64,000 nt of DNA from Hoplostethus atlanticus (GCA_034670405.1 JAXDDX010000049.1:1550001-1614000), one strand, 5' to 3'; numbered from the stretch's first letter, positions 12,967 to 26,175 are shown. Numbers and translations are program-made. Notes: generated by a model from the letters alone, not told the origin.

Positions 12967-13491
12967 TGCGTGTGTTGCCTTGACCTTACCTTAAAACAAG
13001 CAAATTGCTCAAAACACCACACAAGCACATACACGTGCATGTACATGTACTGTACATGCATGCACACACAAACGTTCCCATGCACAAACATTGGCTAGAC
13101 TGTAGTTACAACACATTGTCTCTAATAATGTAACACCCAGTTTGAGCAGGGTGACACAGAAAACACAGTTACTACTACTCCTTACTGTGTTAGCTTCTTC
13201 TCATGTCTAGCGTAGACTCAGTGAGAGGGAAAGTTTTTCAGATTGTGAAGTTAATACTCTGCATGCATGCATGTGCTTCTGTGTGTCTGTGCGATTGTGC
13301 ATGTATGTATGTGAATGAGTGAGTGTGTGTTTACATGTATGCCTCTGTGTGTGTGTGTGTGTGAGGGACAGTTTGTGAAACCAGGGAGGGTTGGCAGTTA
13401 AACTCTGAGCTCACCCACGACTCTACCACTTCCACCCACAGTGTCCTCTATACAGCTGCTCTCACTGAGCCAAGCTCACACTTCATCCTCA

Positions 13492-13493
<2 letters not shown>

Positions 13494-13531
<38 letters not shown>
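13494..13531. repeat. (CT)n microsatellite
   Basis: About 18 CT units inside a longer pyrimidine-rich stretch (13480-13640). Confidence 0.95.
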
Positions 13532-13534
<3 letters not shown>

Positions 13535-13764
13535 CATCCATCTCTCCATGTTCTGCTCATTCCCTCTCTTTCCATTTCTCCTTCTCTCGCTAACTCTCGT
13601 TCCCTTAATTTACTCCCTTCTCTTATTCTCTCTTATTTTTCCTATTTATGCAATCACTCACTTACTATTTCAAACTTTTGGACCTGGATACACTTTATCC
13701 AAGTGCCCTGGGTCAATGTAGGAGGCACTTACGTATGGATGGAAAAAACAAGTGAAGGGTAGGG

Positions 13765-13892
13765 CAGTCCACTGAAAAAATGTCAGTTTTTATTGAGACA
13801 ATATGAAGGCTGAGAGGAGTTACAGAACAGGATAGACAGGAGGTATGGCCAGGACAGGTGCAGTGTCAACCACTATACCATCTCTGGCCACA
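13765..13892 (-). mobile_element. tRNA-derived SINE copy (minus strand)
   Basis: On the minus strand the segment begins near 13892 with an A-box-like GGTATAGTGGTTGACAC. It passes through a CTGTCCT-rich body and ends with CAATAAAAACTGACATTTTTT. The overall plan (tRNA-like head, CCATxxC body, AATAAA-containing tail) matches the copy at 51325-51480. No intact B box is visible, so this is an old fragment, not a functional tRNA gene. Confidence 0.5.
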
Positions 13893-14451
13893 TTTACAGT
13901 TATCTGGATCAATAGGTTACACAATTACATTGAAAAAAATCAGATTTAGCATCCACTCTCTTTTTTAACACTCCAAATGTTTTCATTGAATAACTGTATA
14001 AATAATCCATCAGCCATTTGTACGAAGAGGTGACTCAGCGATGAAAAAGAAAAAAGTCATCCACAAGAACAGAGAGGAGTTGACTCATACAACAACAGTT
14101 CAAGACCAACTCAGTGTTTGTCTTCTGTTGGTCAGGGATTAGTTATCCAGAGGAAGACCGCTATGATTATCACTCCGTTGTCTAAAAGTGGAAGCTAAGT
14201 TGTTCTTAGAGCTACAATTCTTCTTCTCCCTAAACCTGATCTGCTGACACAGCTTCCACCCTTCCCATCAGCTTTAAAATGTCCGTGAAATAGTAGCTGC
14301 CCACCTGAAGCTGCCAAACAAAATTGACAAAATTGGCTCTCTTTGGGTATGGCATGAACAATTGGGGTGACAGTGGTAGGTGTCAATTTTTGTTGTGTGT
14401 GCCTTTAAACCGGTTTTAGTCATTTGAGAATATGCTTCCTTCCTGTGCCCC

Positions 14452-14454
<3 letters not shown>

Positions 14455-14502
<48 letters not shown>
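14455..14502. repeat. (CA)24 microsatellite
   Basis: Uninterrupted CA dinucleotides. Confidence 0.98.
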
Positions 14503-14503
<1 letters not shown>

Positions 14504-15869
14504 CCTAGTAAATGTTTGCGCGGGTGCCGATGGTTTTGCGCTCATCAAAATGTTCCATTAGATGTTCCACTAACAAAGTGCAGAAGAATTTCGCAAATCT
14601 AAAATATGGGAGTGTGTAGACATTATTAAGATGTATCATGAGATGTTTAGGTGTCTCCAATGTAAAGCGCAAACAGGGAGGAGATCTGAAGCTGATGAAG
14701 CTGAGCACATTTGATGTACATTTATTATTTTGAACATCATAAAGTGATTACTCCTGGTCTACTGTCACATGGAGCATGGAGACAGCTGCCTGATCTGCTT
14801 ATGTGTGGTAATTGTTCGTACTCTTCTTAGCAGTTCTGGGCCTAATAGTATCGAAAATATTAGGACCACCTGCTGCTCATTCCATGAAATAGACCCTATA
14901 TTTTTTTATTTTGATGTATTTATTTCTTGAATCCACTTAAATCACAAAAGAGGGATGTAGATGAAGAAGAGGGGGTAAGATAAAGAAGCATTTAAAGGCC
15001 TTCGGACAATTCAAACATGGATTTTGCATTCAATATATATATACTTTTTCTTACTTTACTACACTTCGCTTTCACACTTACTTCTTCTTAGTACCCCATT
15101 TTCTAATTGGACCCAGGTGGTGCCGCCCTGTGAAAAAACACAACATACACATTTGAAACCAACAAGTTGCGGATAATGAAGACGAGTCTTAACCCCGAGC
15201 CTCACCTTGAAAGCGCCGCCTACCACTGGTTTGAGCTCTGCCATGTCAGCAGTGCAGTATGGGAAATGAGGAGTGGGTGGGTGTGTGACCTGATGACCTA
15301 TCAACAACTCGCTCAGGGCCCAGCTGCACACCATCAACATCTCCCTCCGCTCAGCTCCAGCACAATCGATTGCCCTCATTTTCACATGTACAGAAGGAAA
15401 ACCAACTGTTTTACAGTTGTGTTGCAAGACGTGCGTGAACCGGGGGAGGTGGAAAGGAAACTGCATCGCAGATGGTTGTTGTGTTTCTTGATTCACTCAA
15501 CAGTTTACTCACCTTCTGGGCTTGTTATCGGTTTTATGCGATAGTTTTATGAGAGAGAGGACGTGAGCTTATGACCTGTTAGTGTATATTGTATTTAACC
15601 TTATGGTTAACATGATTGGAGGTGTCTTAGGGCACATTTGTGTTTTTAAGAGATGTAATGTTCTGTTATTTTCACCCTCAGGGCTTTACATTGGCATTCA
15701 GTTTTAACATCTAGTGTTTTACTGTAAGAATGCATATCTAGCCCACACATCACGCTGATCGGATGCCTCGTGACAGATATTAATGCTAGTCTAGGTTTAT
15801 GACTATCAGACAACTTTGGATCTAGGTCATCAATGAGCTTTATCATCAGTTCAGCTGCACAGAAATTAA

Positions 15870-15897
15870 TGTGTGTGTGTGTGTGCGTGTGTGTGTG
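15870..15897. repeat. (GT)n microsatellite
   Basis: GT repeat with a single GC interruption, close to the 3' side of the LINE relic that follows. Confidence 0.95.
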
Positions 15898-15944
15898 AGG
15901 GAGTCTGCTTAACACACTCACACAGCCCTGCACTGGGTTGGCCG

Positions 15945-16190
15945 ATACCTATACTAGTGCAACGATGGTGTGACGATTTATACGTCAGCAGGAGCACTTT
16001 GAAGTCTGATCTGGCTTGAATTTGGAACCAATGAAGTGAGATCAAAATTGGAGGTATGTGGTAAAACTTTCTAGTTTTAGTCAATATTCTGGCAGCAGTA
16101 TTTTGCACAAGTTGATTTTTAATGCTGGAGTTTAGTATGCCAACAAGACATCACAGTAATCTAGACTGACCTGCCTGGCGATGTCAACCC
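15945..16190 (-). mobile_element. LINE reverse-transcriptase C-terminal relic (minus strand)
   Basis: Reading leftwards from 16180, the minus strand gives LDYCD.LLA, then QNTAARILTKTRKFYHIPPI, then LISLHWFQIQARSDFKVLLLTYKS. This is the conserved region just after the polymerase domain of fish LINEs (LDYCNALL...QNAAARLLTxTxxxDHITPxLxxLHWLPI). A frameshift or stop lies near 16135. No upstream polymerase core is present, so it is 5'-truncated and dead. Confidence 0.75.
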
Positions 16191-16214
16191 TAGTCCACAG
16201 ACCTATTATGCTGA

Positions 16215-16385
16215 CAGCCAGGCAGCAGGGTGGCTTAGTGGTCAGAGAGATCATCCTTTCAACCAGAGGACCCGTGAGAGAGCCTCGTGTTGGTGACCTT
16301 GAGCAAGATGCTCCAGCGGTGCTGTAGCTGACCCTGCGCTCCGACCATCCCTGGAAGGAGGCAAGTAAAAACTGAACTATGGGCT
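16215..16385 (+). mobile_element. tRNA-derived SINE copy
   Basis: Begins with GGTGGCTTAGTGGTCAGAGA, an A-box-like tRNA head. A body follows with CCTTGAGCAAGATGCTCCAG and CTGACCCTGCGCTCCGACC, and it closes with GGAGGCAAGTAAAAACTG. This order is common in teleost tRNA-SINEs. The B box is degenerate (AGAGGACCCGTGAG), so transcription as a tRNA is not expected. Confidence 0.6.
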
Positions 16386-19300
16386 TAGATAATGGATCAC
16401 ATTATTAGTGTTACACAGGCCTCAGTTTGGGACTACGGTTGTGCTGAGTACCTCTATAGACTATGCCACGCCTGGAGATACCAGTATTTGGTATGCCAAG
16501 GCTGCTGGACAGGTTGAATGCACGCACCACTTGGTGAAGTCATCCCTGAGTCACAGACTGAGGTTGTGTAGGAGATTCAGCAGGTGGAACTCCTTTCACA
16601 CCTAACTGCCAGCTCCTCTGGCTTAAGGGAATTACAAAAATCCCATTAGAGAATACATTGAATTAAACACGACAGAGTATCCGCCCCCGTAGACTAACGC
16701 AATTAGTTGGGCTGCTATACATAGAATTATGTTTTCACTGTGTTTTCAGGAAATAGGCCTTATTGAAGGTTAACGTTAAGAACTCTTTCAATTAAAAACT
16801 GACTTATTAACTTATTTTGAATTTGTCAATGGGAAAATGAATGGGCTTTTTTTTATTTTTTTTTTTTTTTTTTTTAAATGAACACAACCAGCAGACATTT
16901 CCCTCCCAATGTTACAAAAATACATTTATTACAATACAAAAATACAGTTATTACAGTTATTACAGAGGGCAAAACAATTTCTGCATCCATTGCCCCCATA
17001 AAAGCTGCCGCCACCACCACCATAGGTTAGAGCTCATAAAGAGCAGAGGCAGCTGCTGTCTCAGAGATGAATGAGAGCTCTTGTGGCCACATAGAGGTGA
17101 ATCACAGTCCCTTGTAACGATTCCAAACCCAATGGAGGGCGCTGTGTCTGTAAATAACAGGAAGTGTTCCCGGTTAGGATACAAGATAGAAGAATGTGGC
17201 TGGCAATTTCACTTGTCTTGTGCACTCCAATACAAACATCTTTTCCCGCGCACACTTGCTTGAGAAGTGGTATGTGGAAAAATGAGATGCCCTGTAATGG
17301 ATGCCAAATTAAGACATGAAAGAAATGGGATAATAATTTGGTATGGTGGAAGAGATGACCAAAAAGTGGCGGTGAATTTGGAGGAGGTGAGAAATGGCAT
17401 TTGTAGCTACATATGTGCGTGCTGGGATGAGGGGAGTGAGGAGAGCAAAAGGCTGGCCAGGACAGGAAGACGCTGGAAGACAAGGCAGAGGAAGGAAGGG
17501 GCATGGGAAAGGGCTATGGCCAGTGAACACAGCTGATGGGCTGGGCTGGGCTGCGTGTCTAATCCTAGACGGGAACAATGAACTGGAGATGAGTAATCAA
17601 GTAGATGGGCTACTGTGCCTGCCAGTGCCTGCAATGCGTAACTATCGTATGGACACTGGGAAAACCATTAAATGTCATGATATGAAAACCGTGAGCTGAA
17701 GTAGAGGGGGAGGCACTGTGGAGGAGTTTGCATGTGGGATGTCGGGGGCGGAGTCCAGGGTCTGACTGACGGTGGGGGGGCTACCATGTTGAGGATGAAA
17801 CAGAAACAGAAGAAATTGAGGCACTTAGAGGGAAATAAGCCTGAAAATGTATTTAATCACAAAACAGACCTTAGAACAGGCAGATGATCTAGAATGACAA
17901 ATTGGTATTAGAGCAGTTCTGCCACCAACATTTTCTAAACAGTCTGGTAGGATGCCATGATTAACAATATCTGAAACTGACCTTTAGTCAAGAAGAAGGA
18001 GAAATGATACAGAGCCCCAGTCATTTGTTACTTTGATTAGAGCTTTCTCAGAAATTGGCAGAAGTGAGAAAGTGAATGAAAAAGTACCCTAATGAGAAAA
18101 GCTATTCAATACCAGAGTCATTCAGAGTTATAGCCCATTTACTACTGTCTACGTCTAGTTTACATTTCCCCAATCGTGTATGCAGTATGCAATTCGGTTT
18201 TTTTTAAACATTTACTCTTTTTTCTCTGCGTTGTTAAAATGCTAACAGTGTCAAACCTAGCTTGAAAGCAACTGAAACTAATGTTGCACACAAATAGACT
18301 TCCAGGTGTGCATACGTTTAAAATAACTTTATTCCCACAGGTTGTGATCGCTATAGAAACAGAGACACGAGCTTTCGTGGCTGCATACATAGATACATAC
18401 ATATATATATGTCTATGGGCTGCATAACGCAAGCTCTACTGGTCAGCTGAGGACCTGAAGGACCCCTGAGCTGCCCAAAGTGCCTGTGTGAGCGTCACTC
18501 ATTGTAACCATGAATTAACCAAACAAAATATTATTATGTTAATAATATTATGAATGAGTGAAATAATAAATAAAATCAACAAAGCAAAATAACAAATGAA
18601 AATGCGTTGTGTCAGGTGTGTAACGTAATCTTAAAGGATATCAGCGATTGGTGAAAAGTTTTGTCCTATGTTTACAGCATGCATGCCCTCCCACCTCGAG
18701 AGTCAGAAATATTCTCTGGCACACTTAAATAACGATTAAACGATTTAACTTTGACAAAATCAAATTGAGTGATCTACTGTGATGGATTATCTACATAGAA
18801 ATATGTACTCTCTAAATGCATTGTAATAATGTTTGTAGGACGACGAGGTGCTAGCAGACTCACAGGAAGAGATGCAAGCTGGGAAAAGAAACATGATATC
18901 CTTCAAGCGTTGGTGCCATCCAGGTCTTAATATTAGGCTACAGAGAAACTGGAACCCTTACAAGGGGAAGGAGAAGGCTGGTATAAAAGTGTGGAGTGAG
19001 AGATCCAGGATGGTTGAAGTTGAGGCGGCAGGTGGCGAGGCTACAGATCTCTGAGCCTGGCAGGCTGGAGGAGAACGCACATTCTCATTATCCAATTCCT
19101 TGACAAGGCGAGAAGATCCATTAATGTTCCTGCGCTGATGCATCTCGCAAGTTGTTCAGCTGAGGGAGCTAGGTGTGCAAAAAACGTGGAGAGGTTTGTA
19201 GTTACAGCCAAATGTGGAGTGCGTCGATTGTGTTTCTAGATGATTAGATGTTACCAACTTCCTTACCGAGGGCGAAAGGAGGCTTGGGGAGCTGTGTATA

Positions 19301-19609
19301 AAAATGAGCACCTGGTGAGAGGTAAGTAGGTTAGTTGAATATAAAAAATCCTGAAGTTGAACTCCCAACAAGTCTACACATTAAACCAGTTCTGTCTATA
19401 TTCTTTTACCCATTGTATACCCAGTTCCTCTGCGCCTGCTTGGGTTGTTGATGTGCAGGCAGGCAGGCATATGATGTATTGTGTGGTGCGAACAAGCTCT
19501 AATCAGCTCACCTCCTTGGGCACCAGCCTCTGGCCGACGGCACAAAAGGCCACGCTGGGACCACCAAAATCCTACCTGGGCCTCTAACTCCCCCAGCAAG
19601 AGGCACCAA

Positions 19610-19611
<2 letters not shown>
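16386..19611. other. Unassigned intergenic sequence
   Basis: Contains a T-rich tract at 16847-16875 and AT-rich DNA near 18500-18600. Open frames at 17061-17699 on both strands overlap each other and have no recognised motif. No gene is supported. Confidence 0.4.
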
Positions 19612-19651
<40 letters not shown>

Positions 19652-19692
19652 GAAATAGAGGCGGACAAGCGCGTGCACACACACACACACAC
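19612..19692. repeat. (CA)n microsatellites
   Basis: Two CA tracts (19612-19646 and 19676-19692) are separated by a unique 29-bp stretch. Confidence 0.95.
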
Positions 19693-19801
19693 ATAGTCAC
19701 AAGCAGTACTTACAGAAGAGAGCACACACATACACAACACTCACACATTAACAACCATTACCAGAAACCTGTATACTGTGTGTTTATGTATGTATGTATA
19801 G

Positions 19802-19802
<1 letters not shown>

Positions 19803-19845
<43 letters not shown>
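19803..19845. repeat. (GT)n microsatellite
   Basis: About 21 GT units. It lies 157 bp after a CA tract of similar length, forming an inverted pair. Confidence 0.97.
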
Positions 19846-19846
<1 letters not shown>

Positions 19847-20801
19847 TTATCTGTTGTGGTGGAGACTAGCTGCTGGCCTGCTGCTACAGAGACAGACAGA
19901 GATTTAAACATGATCATGTGGAAATGACAATGATCCATTTCTAACTAAATCTGTAATAAACACAATTAATTAAAGGGGAGGTCTAGTTTACATTTCTATT
20001 TTACATTCATTTACATTTACATTTTATATATTTTTTTTTAAATAATTACTCAAAACTAATGAAATAAATCAAAAGTATTTCAAATACATTTAATTGAAGC
20101 ACTGCCTATCTCTGCTGACAGCCGGTGGCCTGCTCGGACATGGCCTTGTCGTTGGAACAGGAGGCAGAGATATACCAGGCTGTGATGGTGATGTGATGAT
20201 ACTTCCGATTACTGATCTATAAAAATTGAGTGGGATTGGTTGTGAGAGGTTGAGCTTTCTTAGTTGCCTCAGAAAGAATCTCTGAAAAGCTTTCTTGGTT
20301 AGGAGGGAGTTGTTCTTGTCCCAGTTGAGGTTTTTGGTAACGGCAGTGAGGATATGAACAGGTGTTTTCCACTGGAAGTTGATCTTCATCTCAGTAGTGT
20401 TGAGAGTGTTTAGCTTCATTTTGATAGCGGTACGTTTAGAAGCATGACAGGCCACCTCACCGCAGCAGACTCATCATCGTGATGAGGCCACCAAGCCATT
20501 TGTGGTTAGCGCCTTCCCCACACAGTTGGATGGATTGGTTGCCGGTGGTACAACTATTAGTGTACAGACAATAGAAGAGAGGGGAGAACACGCTCTGAAG
20601 ATAGATAAGTCCGAGAACCACCAGCAGTGAAAAGATTAGGAAAACTAACGTGTGAGTTTCACTATGCGTGTATGTTTGTAGATAAGTCGAAGTGTTTCTG
20701 GGTCAGTATTGTGTGTAGGCTTTATCAGGCCGACTGATGGCAAAAATGACAAGTGTCTATATATGATGGCCCCTTTTGATTAGAAAAAAGCTAGCACATT
20801 T

Positions 20802-20854
<53 letters not shown>

Positions 20855-21290
20855 GCTTGTCTGCCTGCACATATTCATTTTGACTCAAAATGAAAGAAGC
20901 TGTTTACTTTACCGCTTGCAGTACAGACCTGTGAAAATACATCAGAATGCACAATTCTTTGGGTTTGGCCCTCGGTGATGAAGATGAATTGCTCAATTCC
21001 TGCTTGGTTCTTTCACTTAAAGATGAACATCTCTTTCATAACTTCTATTCGATCCTCTTCTATTCTGATCAGAAAGAGTAAGTAAGGATCAGACATTCTG
21101 GCGAACCAACATTGGCGGTGTGGTAGCGTTTTATTGCAGCCATGGTCATGACAGAAAGAAGCATCATGTAATTTGTGATCTTTAATGTGTGCATTTGAAA
21201 GGCTTTTTCTTGGTTATGTTGAGAATGCATGCCAGGGACTGATATACAACTCATCTCACACACATCCTACTCCTGCCTTATGTATTGATT
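19846..21290. other. Unassigned intergenic sequence
   Basis: Includes TTTACATTCATTTACATTTACATTTTA at about 19988-20025. This resembles the 5' side of the ACATTACA...TCATTTAGCAGACGC element seen at 22.5 and 29.5 kb, but the core is missing. A 121-codon minus frame (20090-20455) has no recognised motif. A (GT)n tract lies at 20806-20846. Confidence 0.4.
20806..20846. repeat. (GT)n microsatellite
   Basis: About 20 uninterrupted GT units. Confidence 0.97.
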
Positions 21291-21295
21291 GCTTG

Positions 21296-21405
21296 TTGAA
21301 ATAGATAAGATAAGATAAAAATTATTATTATCCCCATGGGAAAATTCAGTCCTTGCAGCAGATACAGCAAAGAAAAATATTGGAACTACAATTAGTGTGT
21401 CATAG
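21296..21405 (-). mobile_element. Non-LTR retrotransposon 3' end, minus strand
   Basis: On the minus strand the sequence reads CTGCTGCAAGGACTGAATTTTCCCATGGGGATAATAA, then a (TCTTA)n/(TCTAT)-like tail. The TGAATTTTCCCNNGGGGAT...AATAAA/T plus short tandem tail matches the better-preserved copy at 40835-41005. Both are 3' ends of one LINE-like family. Confidence 0.6.
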
Positions 21406-21882
21406 AATTTCAAATGATTCATCCATGACTCATATTTTACTGTTCAACATAACATAACATTTAACTTCCACTTGTACTTAATCACATGAAATGTTACAGC
21501 GTTTTACTTGGTTTGGATTTTTACATTTACTTTTTGTCAGGAATTGTAAATGTGTGTTCCTGCTTTTTTATTCTAAAAATGTAAATATTTTCATCATTTT
21601 CCACTTTTGTTTGATTTCTCAATAAATCAATAACCAAAATCAATTTTAAAAATCTTTTTTGTACCAGTGTTGGTACACGTATAAAATGTCCAACCCATTG
21701 TCCACTACTCTGGATCACATTTCGTAGGCCTACTTGGAGTAACTGACTAAGAGCGTGTGGTGCGGTCAGTGGTTGCCATGGTGCACATGGAACCAAGACC
21801 CGGTCAGTGTTATCGCCATGGTGACGCATGAGCGCTTCCTCTTTGTTTCCTGTTGGACCAGACTTCACAAGAGACAACTGAT

Positions 21883-21884
<2 letters not shown>

Positions 21885-21917
<33 letters not shown>
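21885..21917. repeat. (GT)n microsatellite
   Basis: About 16 GT units. Confidence 0.97.
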
Positions 21918-21920
<3 letters not shown>

Positions 21921-22544
21921 CTTTATACAGGTGTATCCAACTGTGCGCACAAGAGCCAATACTCTCACACACTCTCACCAGAGCTCAGTTTCCCGATACT
22001 CTTTCCATGCCCTCATCCCTCCACCCCTCTGGCTCTCTGTCCACCCCTCCCATTCCGATGCTTTTCCAGCCCGCCTGAGAAGCAGAGGCGCGGCCTGGTG
22101 GTGTTGACCTCACCCTTAGACCCCCTGGAAACACTGACCATTACTGCGCATCCGGCTCTCTCACAGTTCGGCCAGTTACACTCGCTAGCTTCCCTGCCCA
22201 GACTAAAATAGCATGCTCACTCTTACATCCTCCACCTATTAACAGTCACACATTCCTTTTCCATTGTCGTTGTCATTGTCTTTTTATAGGAGGATCGGTA
22301 GTAGAGTGTTAATGGTGCTGCACTTTTCGGTAAAAACAGTGCTTTGAAGGCACCTATTCCTGTGAATATGTGGACCGTGCCTGTTCACTTTGTCCAATAA
22401 TTCAGTGAACCATTTTAAATAGATGACTTGACCTACATGAATGAACTATGTTTCTAATTGGTGATTCTACTAGTAAGACTGGAATAAGACAGAGAAATAG
22501 GTTACATCTTTGGCTCAGTCAGAGTTTGAGTTGCCATCACTAAT

Positions 22545-22592
22545 ATTATATTACATTACAGTCATTTAGCAGACACTTTTATCCACTTATAA
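22545..22592 (+). mobile_element. Teleost interspersed element core (TCATTTAGCAGACGC type), truncated
   Basis: TATTACATTACAGTCATTTAGCAGACACTTTTATCCA is the well-known fish repeat core; a fuller copy is at 29527. The downstream part is lost here and runs into A-rich sequence. Confidence 0.7.
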
Positions 22593-23605
22593 TAAGAAAA
22601 AAAATATAATTAATATAATAATAGTGATTCAGCCTATACCCGCTTCACAAAAGCTTTTTTTTTCTAAACACCCGCCGTCAGGTAGGTCTTACCCGGGAGA
22701 AATCCTCTGTGCACAGGAAATGATGTATTTTACGTTTCCAGCAGCAGCAACAGCGATTTGTTTGGAACAAATACTAACAAATACCGTCACAGTACTGGCC
22801 ACATTTGATTGACATGTGATCTCTGGGGAATGCAGTACTAAAAAACGTGACGATTACGACATTACATTGTGTTGCTTGTCTCATTAGACAGTGCCCTTTC
22901 ACTGCTGCAAGTAGTAGTCATTGTATTTTGTATGTTTTAAAGGTCAAAGGTCATGACTGTGTGGAAAAAATGCTACTAATTGTTACTAATGATTTCTGTT
23001 ACTAACATTACTTTTGACAGGACAGGAGGTAAACTTAGGTTAAAAGTCATTTTTCTCAGTTTCACTGCTTTTTGGAGGGCGGTTTACACAACTCACTGAC
23101 TGACTGACTGAATAATTGACTGACTACCTGCCTGGCTGAATGACAGACTGACTGACTTTCTAGCGCTAGAACATAAACACACACTGAAACATCCATAACA
23201 ATTTGAAACAGAGCCAAAATATCAATCATTAGAAGCTGATACGAGCCCAATGATGAATGTAGGAAAGACTCTGCTAGAGTTAATAGCCCCCCTAAATCAT
23301 TCATTGTGAACCCCACACCCCTACCCCTCCCACAAAAATGAATATTGAACCAAACCTGTTTATGCATGCGTTCCATACACTCTGTGGCACATTACATTCT
23401 GCATTGCAAATGGGGGTGCAGGTAATGAAGCTTATGCAGTGTGAAAAGGCCAATTACTCTAGTGTGTGGTGGCTGGGACTGGAGTGTGCTTGGGCTCCCT
23501 CCAGGCTAGAGACAGAACCTAGTAAACACCTCATCAGCTGATGAGACACATGCACGCAGACACACGCGCACACCGCTGAAGGTCCTGGCGGTATGACTAA
23601 CATGG

Positions 23606-23606
<1 letters not shown>
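22593..23606. other. Unassigned intergenic sequence
   Basis: A short run of GACT tandem units lies around 23094-23154 (CTGACTGACTGACTGA). No gene is supported. Confidence 0.4.

Positions 23607-23651
<45 letters not shown>
23607..23651. repeat. (CA)n microsatellite
   Basis: About 22 CA units. Its flanks contain many CACAC/CATAC and ACGTACG motifs out to about 23850. Confidence 0.97.
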
Positions 23652-23655
<4 letters not shown>

Positions 23656-24370
23656 CGCACTCCTGTGAACATGTGTGTACGTACGCATGCACGCTCAGTG
23701 AACACATCCATGCGTAGGAATGCACCCACGCAAGCACATACGTAAACACGTACGTGTGAACACCTGACAAGTAAGTGGAATACATGCCTAGAAACGGCAC
23801 AGAAACACACACACACCTTCACCTGCCTGCACATATGTATACACACACCCCTCTGCACATTCACTATCATAGTAAGTTTGCTGTGTCTGGGAGGACGAGA
23901 AAGGAGAGGGTAGGTTGTGTCTTGTACCGCTTCAAACGCTGCGGCTGTTGCTGTCCATTTGTCACATCGCTTTTGCTTTCCCAAATGAGGACTTGTTTTG
24001 TCTTGTTTGTCTTGTTTGACGTACTCGCTAAGGCGCACTCGCTAAGGTAAAGATTTTTGTTTTCACCCGAGAGAGCCATCAACCACAGTATCCGTGAGGG
24101 AGAAAAGGAAATGAGAGGAGATGAGGATGTGACAGTGAAGATGAGAATTGAATGGAGGGGGATGAGAGGAAATTAGAGGAGTGACAAGGAGAGCGGGGGT
24201 AGAGAAGACAGGAGAGGGAAATGGAGGAGAAAACAGGAGAGAAGTGCAGCAGGAGGCCACTTGTGTTACCAGTTGCAGAGGGTCATGGTGGGGGAGGTGA
24301 AAATTAAAGCACGCAGGTGGCGTCTTGCACCTCAGCCCAGACCTAACCCCCTCCCTTGCCCTCAGTGGTG

Positions 24371-24377
24371 GTGTGTG

Positions 24378-24437
<60 letters not shown>
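24371..24437. repeat. (GT)n microsatellite
   Basis: About 33 GT units with two short interruptions. Confidence 0.97.
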
Positions 24438-24828
24438 CAGGATGGGCTTGGGGATAGTGACGGATGATGGATATCGCAGGGGCGCGGACACACACAGGTG
24501 ACTCACAGGTGTAGCTGCTGTCATACACGCTGCATATTTCAGGAGTATCATCATAGGGTGGAGGGGCACTTGAGCATGGGGCGCGCCATGTGCCTCCCTG
24601 CTCGTCAAGACAGATTCTACCCGTGCCTCTTTGTGTAGAGCAGGAAGTGTGGATGTGTTGAAGGACAAGCCTGGTGGGGAGGTTGATTAAAACCACCTTA
24701 CCTTTAAAAGGAGATGCTATTTGTCATGATTCGTCGTTGGTTTGCAAAGTCCTAAATGAGGTAAACAATGTGAGACAATGTTGCATGTTCAGTGTGGACA
24801 CAATTACTTTTCTCTCTCTATCCCTTTG

Positions 24829-24830
<2 letters not shown>

Positions 24831-24868
<38 letters not shown>
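24831..24868. repeat. (GT)n microsatellite
   Basis: About 19 uninterrupted TG units following a pyrimidine stretch. Confidence 0.97.
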
Positions 24869-24869
<1 letters not shown>

Positions 24870-25480
24870 CATTCATATCCTATCTTGACCTCTATGACTC
24901 AGCATAGGTTTTTGTGGTCGTATAATCGGGATGCCCTGGCACACAGACCATAATCATCTCCCTTTCCATCTTTCTACATTAAAGGCCACTCATTTTTTTG
25001 TACCATGTAATAATAGGGAACTTCCAATTCATGCCTTACAACGGCGTGTAGCTTTGTACAAATCACATGGCCACCAAAAGGCTGGCGTTTCCCCAACTGT
25101 GTTTGTTTCACTTGCCAAAAGTAAAAAAAAATCTAAAACATTTTCTATTACGTGAATCCATTACAAAACAAGATATTGATATTGAGATTAACTGAAAATA
25201 ACGACAGGGATACAGAAAGAAGATTAGATGGGAGTAGGGAGCTGAAGGAGAAGAAGTAGCGAGAGACGTGGACAAACAGGGAGAAATAGACAAAGACAGT
25301 GACAGTGATACAGACAGTGATAAAAACAGACACTGAAGTCGGCGCTGTAGAAAGAAGGAGTAACGGAGAATCTCTGAGAAATACTCAGTCTCAAAATAAG
25401 GCAGAGACAGGGGAGGGAGAAGGGAGTAATCTCTCTACTTCACCAGAAGAGAGGAGGGTGGGGAGAGCTTGGACCTCACT

Positions 25481-25483
<3 letters not shown>

Positions 25484-25516
<33 letters not shown>
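25484..25516. repeat. (CA)n microsatellite
   Basis: About 16 CA units. Confidence 0.97.
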
Positions 25517-25518
<2 letters not shown>

Positions 25519-25914
25519 GCTCACCAGCGTTTCCATGCAAACAACTTGGCCATGCCGGGCGGTTAGGTGGGAGGATGTAAGGGAGAGGGCTACACCCTTG
25601 TGCGAAGCTTTGTTGTGTGACACATAGACAGCCCACCCTAGCATTCCCACCCCTATATTTGGCCTTGAATACAATTGTAGGTTTGAGAGTGACAAATCGG
25701 ACTGGGGCAGGCAGACTCAGCTGAGGAGAAGGGCAAAATTACATGAGTAGAAGGGGGAACCACGATAGTGGAATGGCTCTTCTGCAAGGACATTCTTGAC
25801 TTGAAGCATTATGTGTTGCACAATCAACCAAATATGTTGTAAAAAGATTTGGAATACTTCAAAAGGATAGCAATATTGTATTTTTGTACATTAGGTTAGT
25901 AAAAATTTTAAAAA

Positions 25915-26175
25915 AGTAGTGGCCAAATGGCTCAGTGGTTTTCATCTCAAAGCAAGAAGGACCCTTTCTGTGTGGAGTTTGTGTGTTTGCCTGGAATTCC
26001 TCCGGGTGCTTCAGTTTCCTCCCACAGGCCAAACACAAGTCAGGTGGATTGGAGGCTCTAAATTGCCCACATGACTGTGAGCGTGAGTGTGAGTGACTGT
26101 CTACCTGTGTTCACCCTGTGATGGACCAGGGTGTTCTCCAGCCCCCATGACCCTGAAACATATTTGGTAAGTTGG
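25915..26175 (+). mobile_element. tRNA-derived teleost SINE with deleted B box
   Basis: Starts with the tRNA-like head GGCTCAGTGGTTTTCATCTC and AAGCAAGAAGGACC. It then jumps straight to CTTTCTGTGTGGAGTTTGTG, where intact copies carry a GGGTTCGANTCC B box. The body then follows the widespread fish repeat: TCCTCCGGGTGCTTCAGTTT, CCTCCCACAGGCC, AGGTGGATTGGAGGCTCTAA, GTGATGGACCAGGGTGTTC and CAGCCCCCATGACCCTGAAA. Family membership is clear from the ordered blocks; the exact family name is not asserted. Confidence 0.8.

Noticed and set aside
24063..24668. 201-codon minus-strand frame
   Set aside because: It crosses a (GT)n tract and pyrimidine-rich DNA, with no recognisable domain or splice sites.
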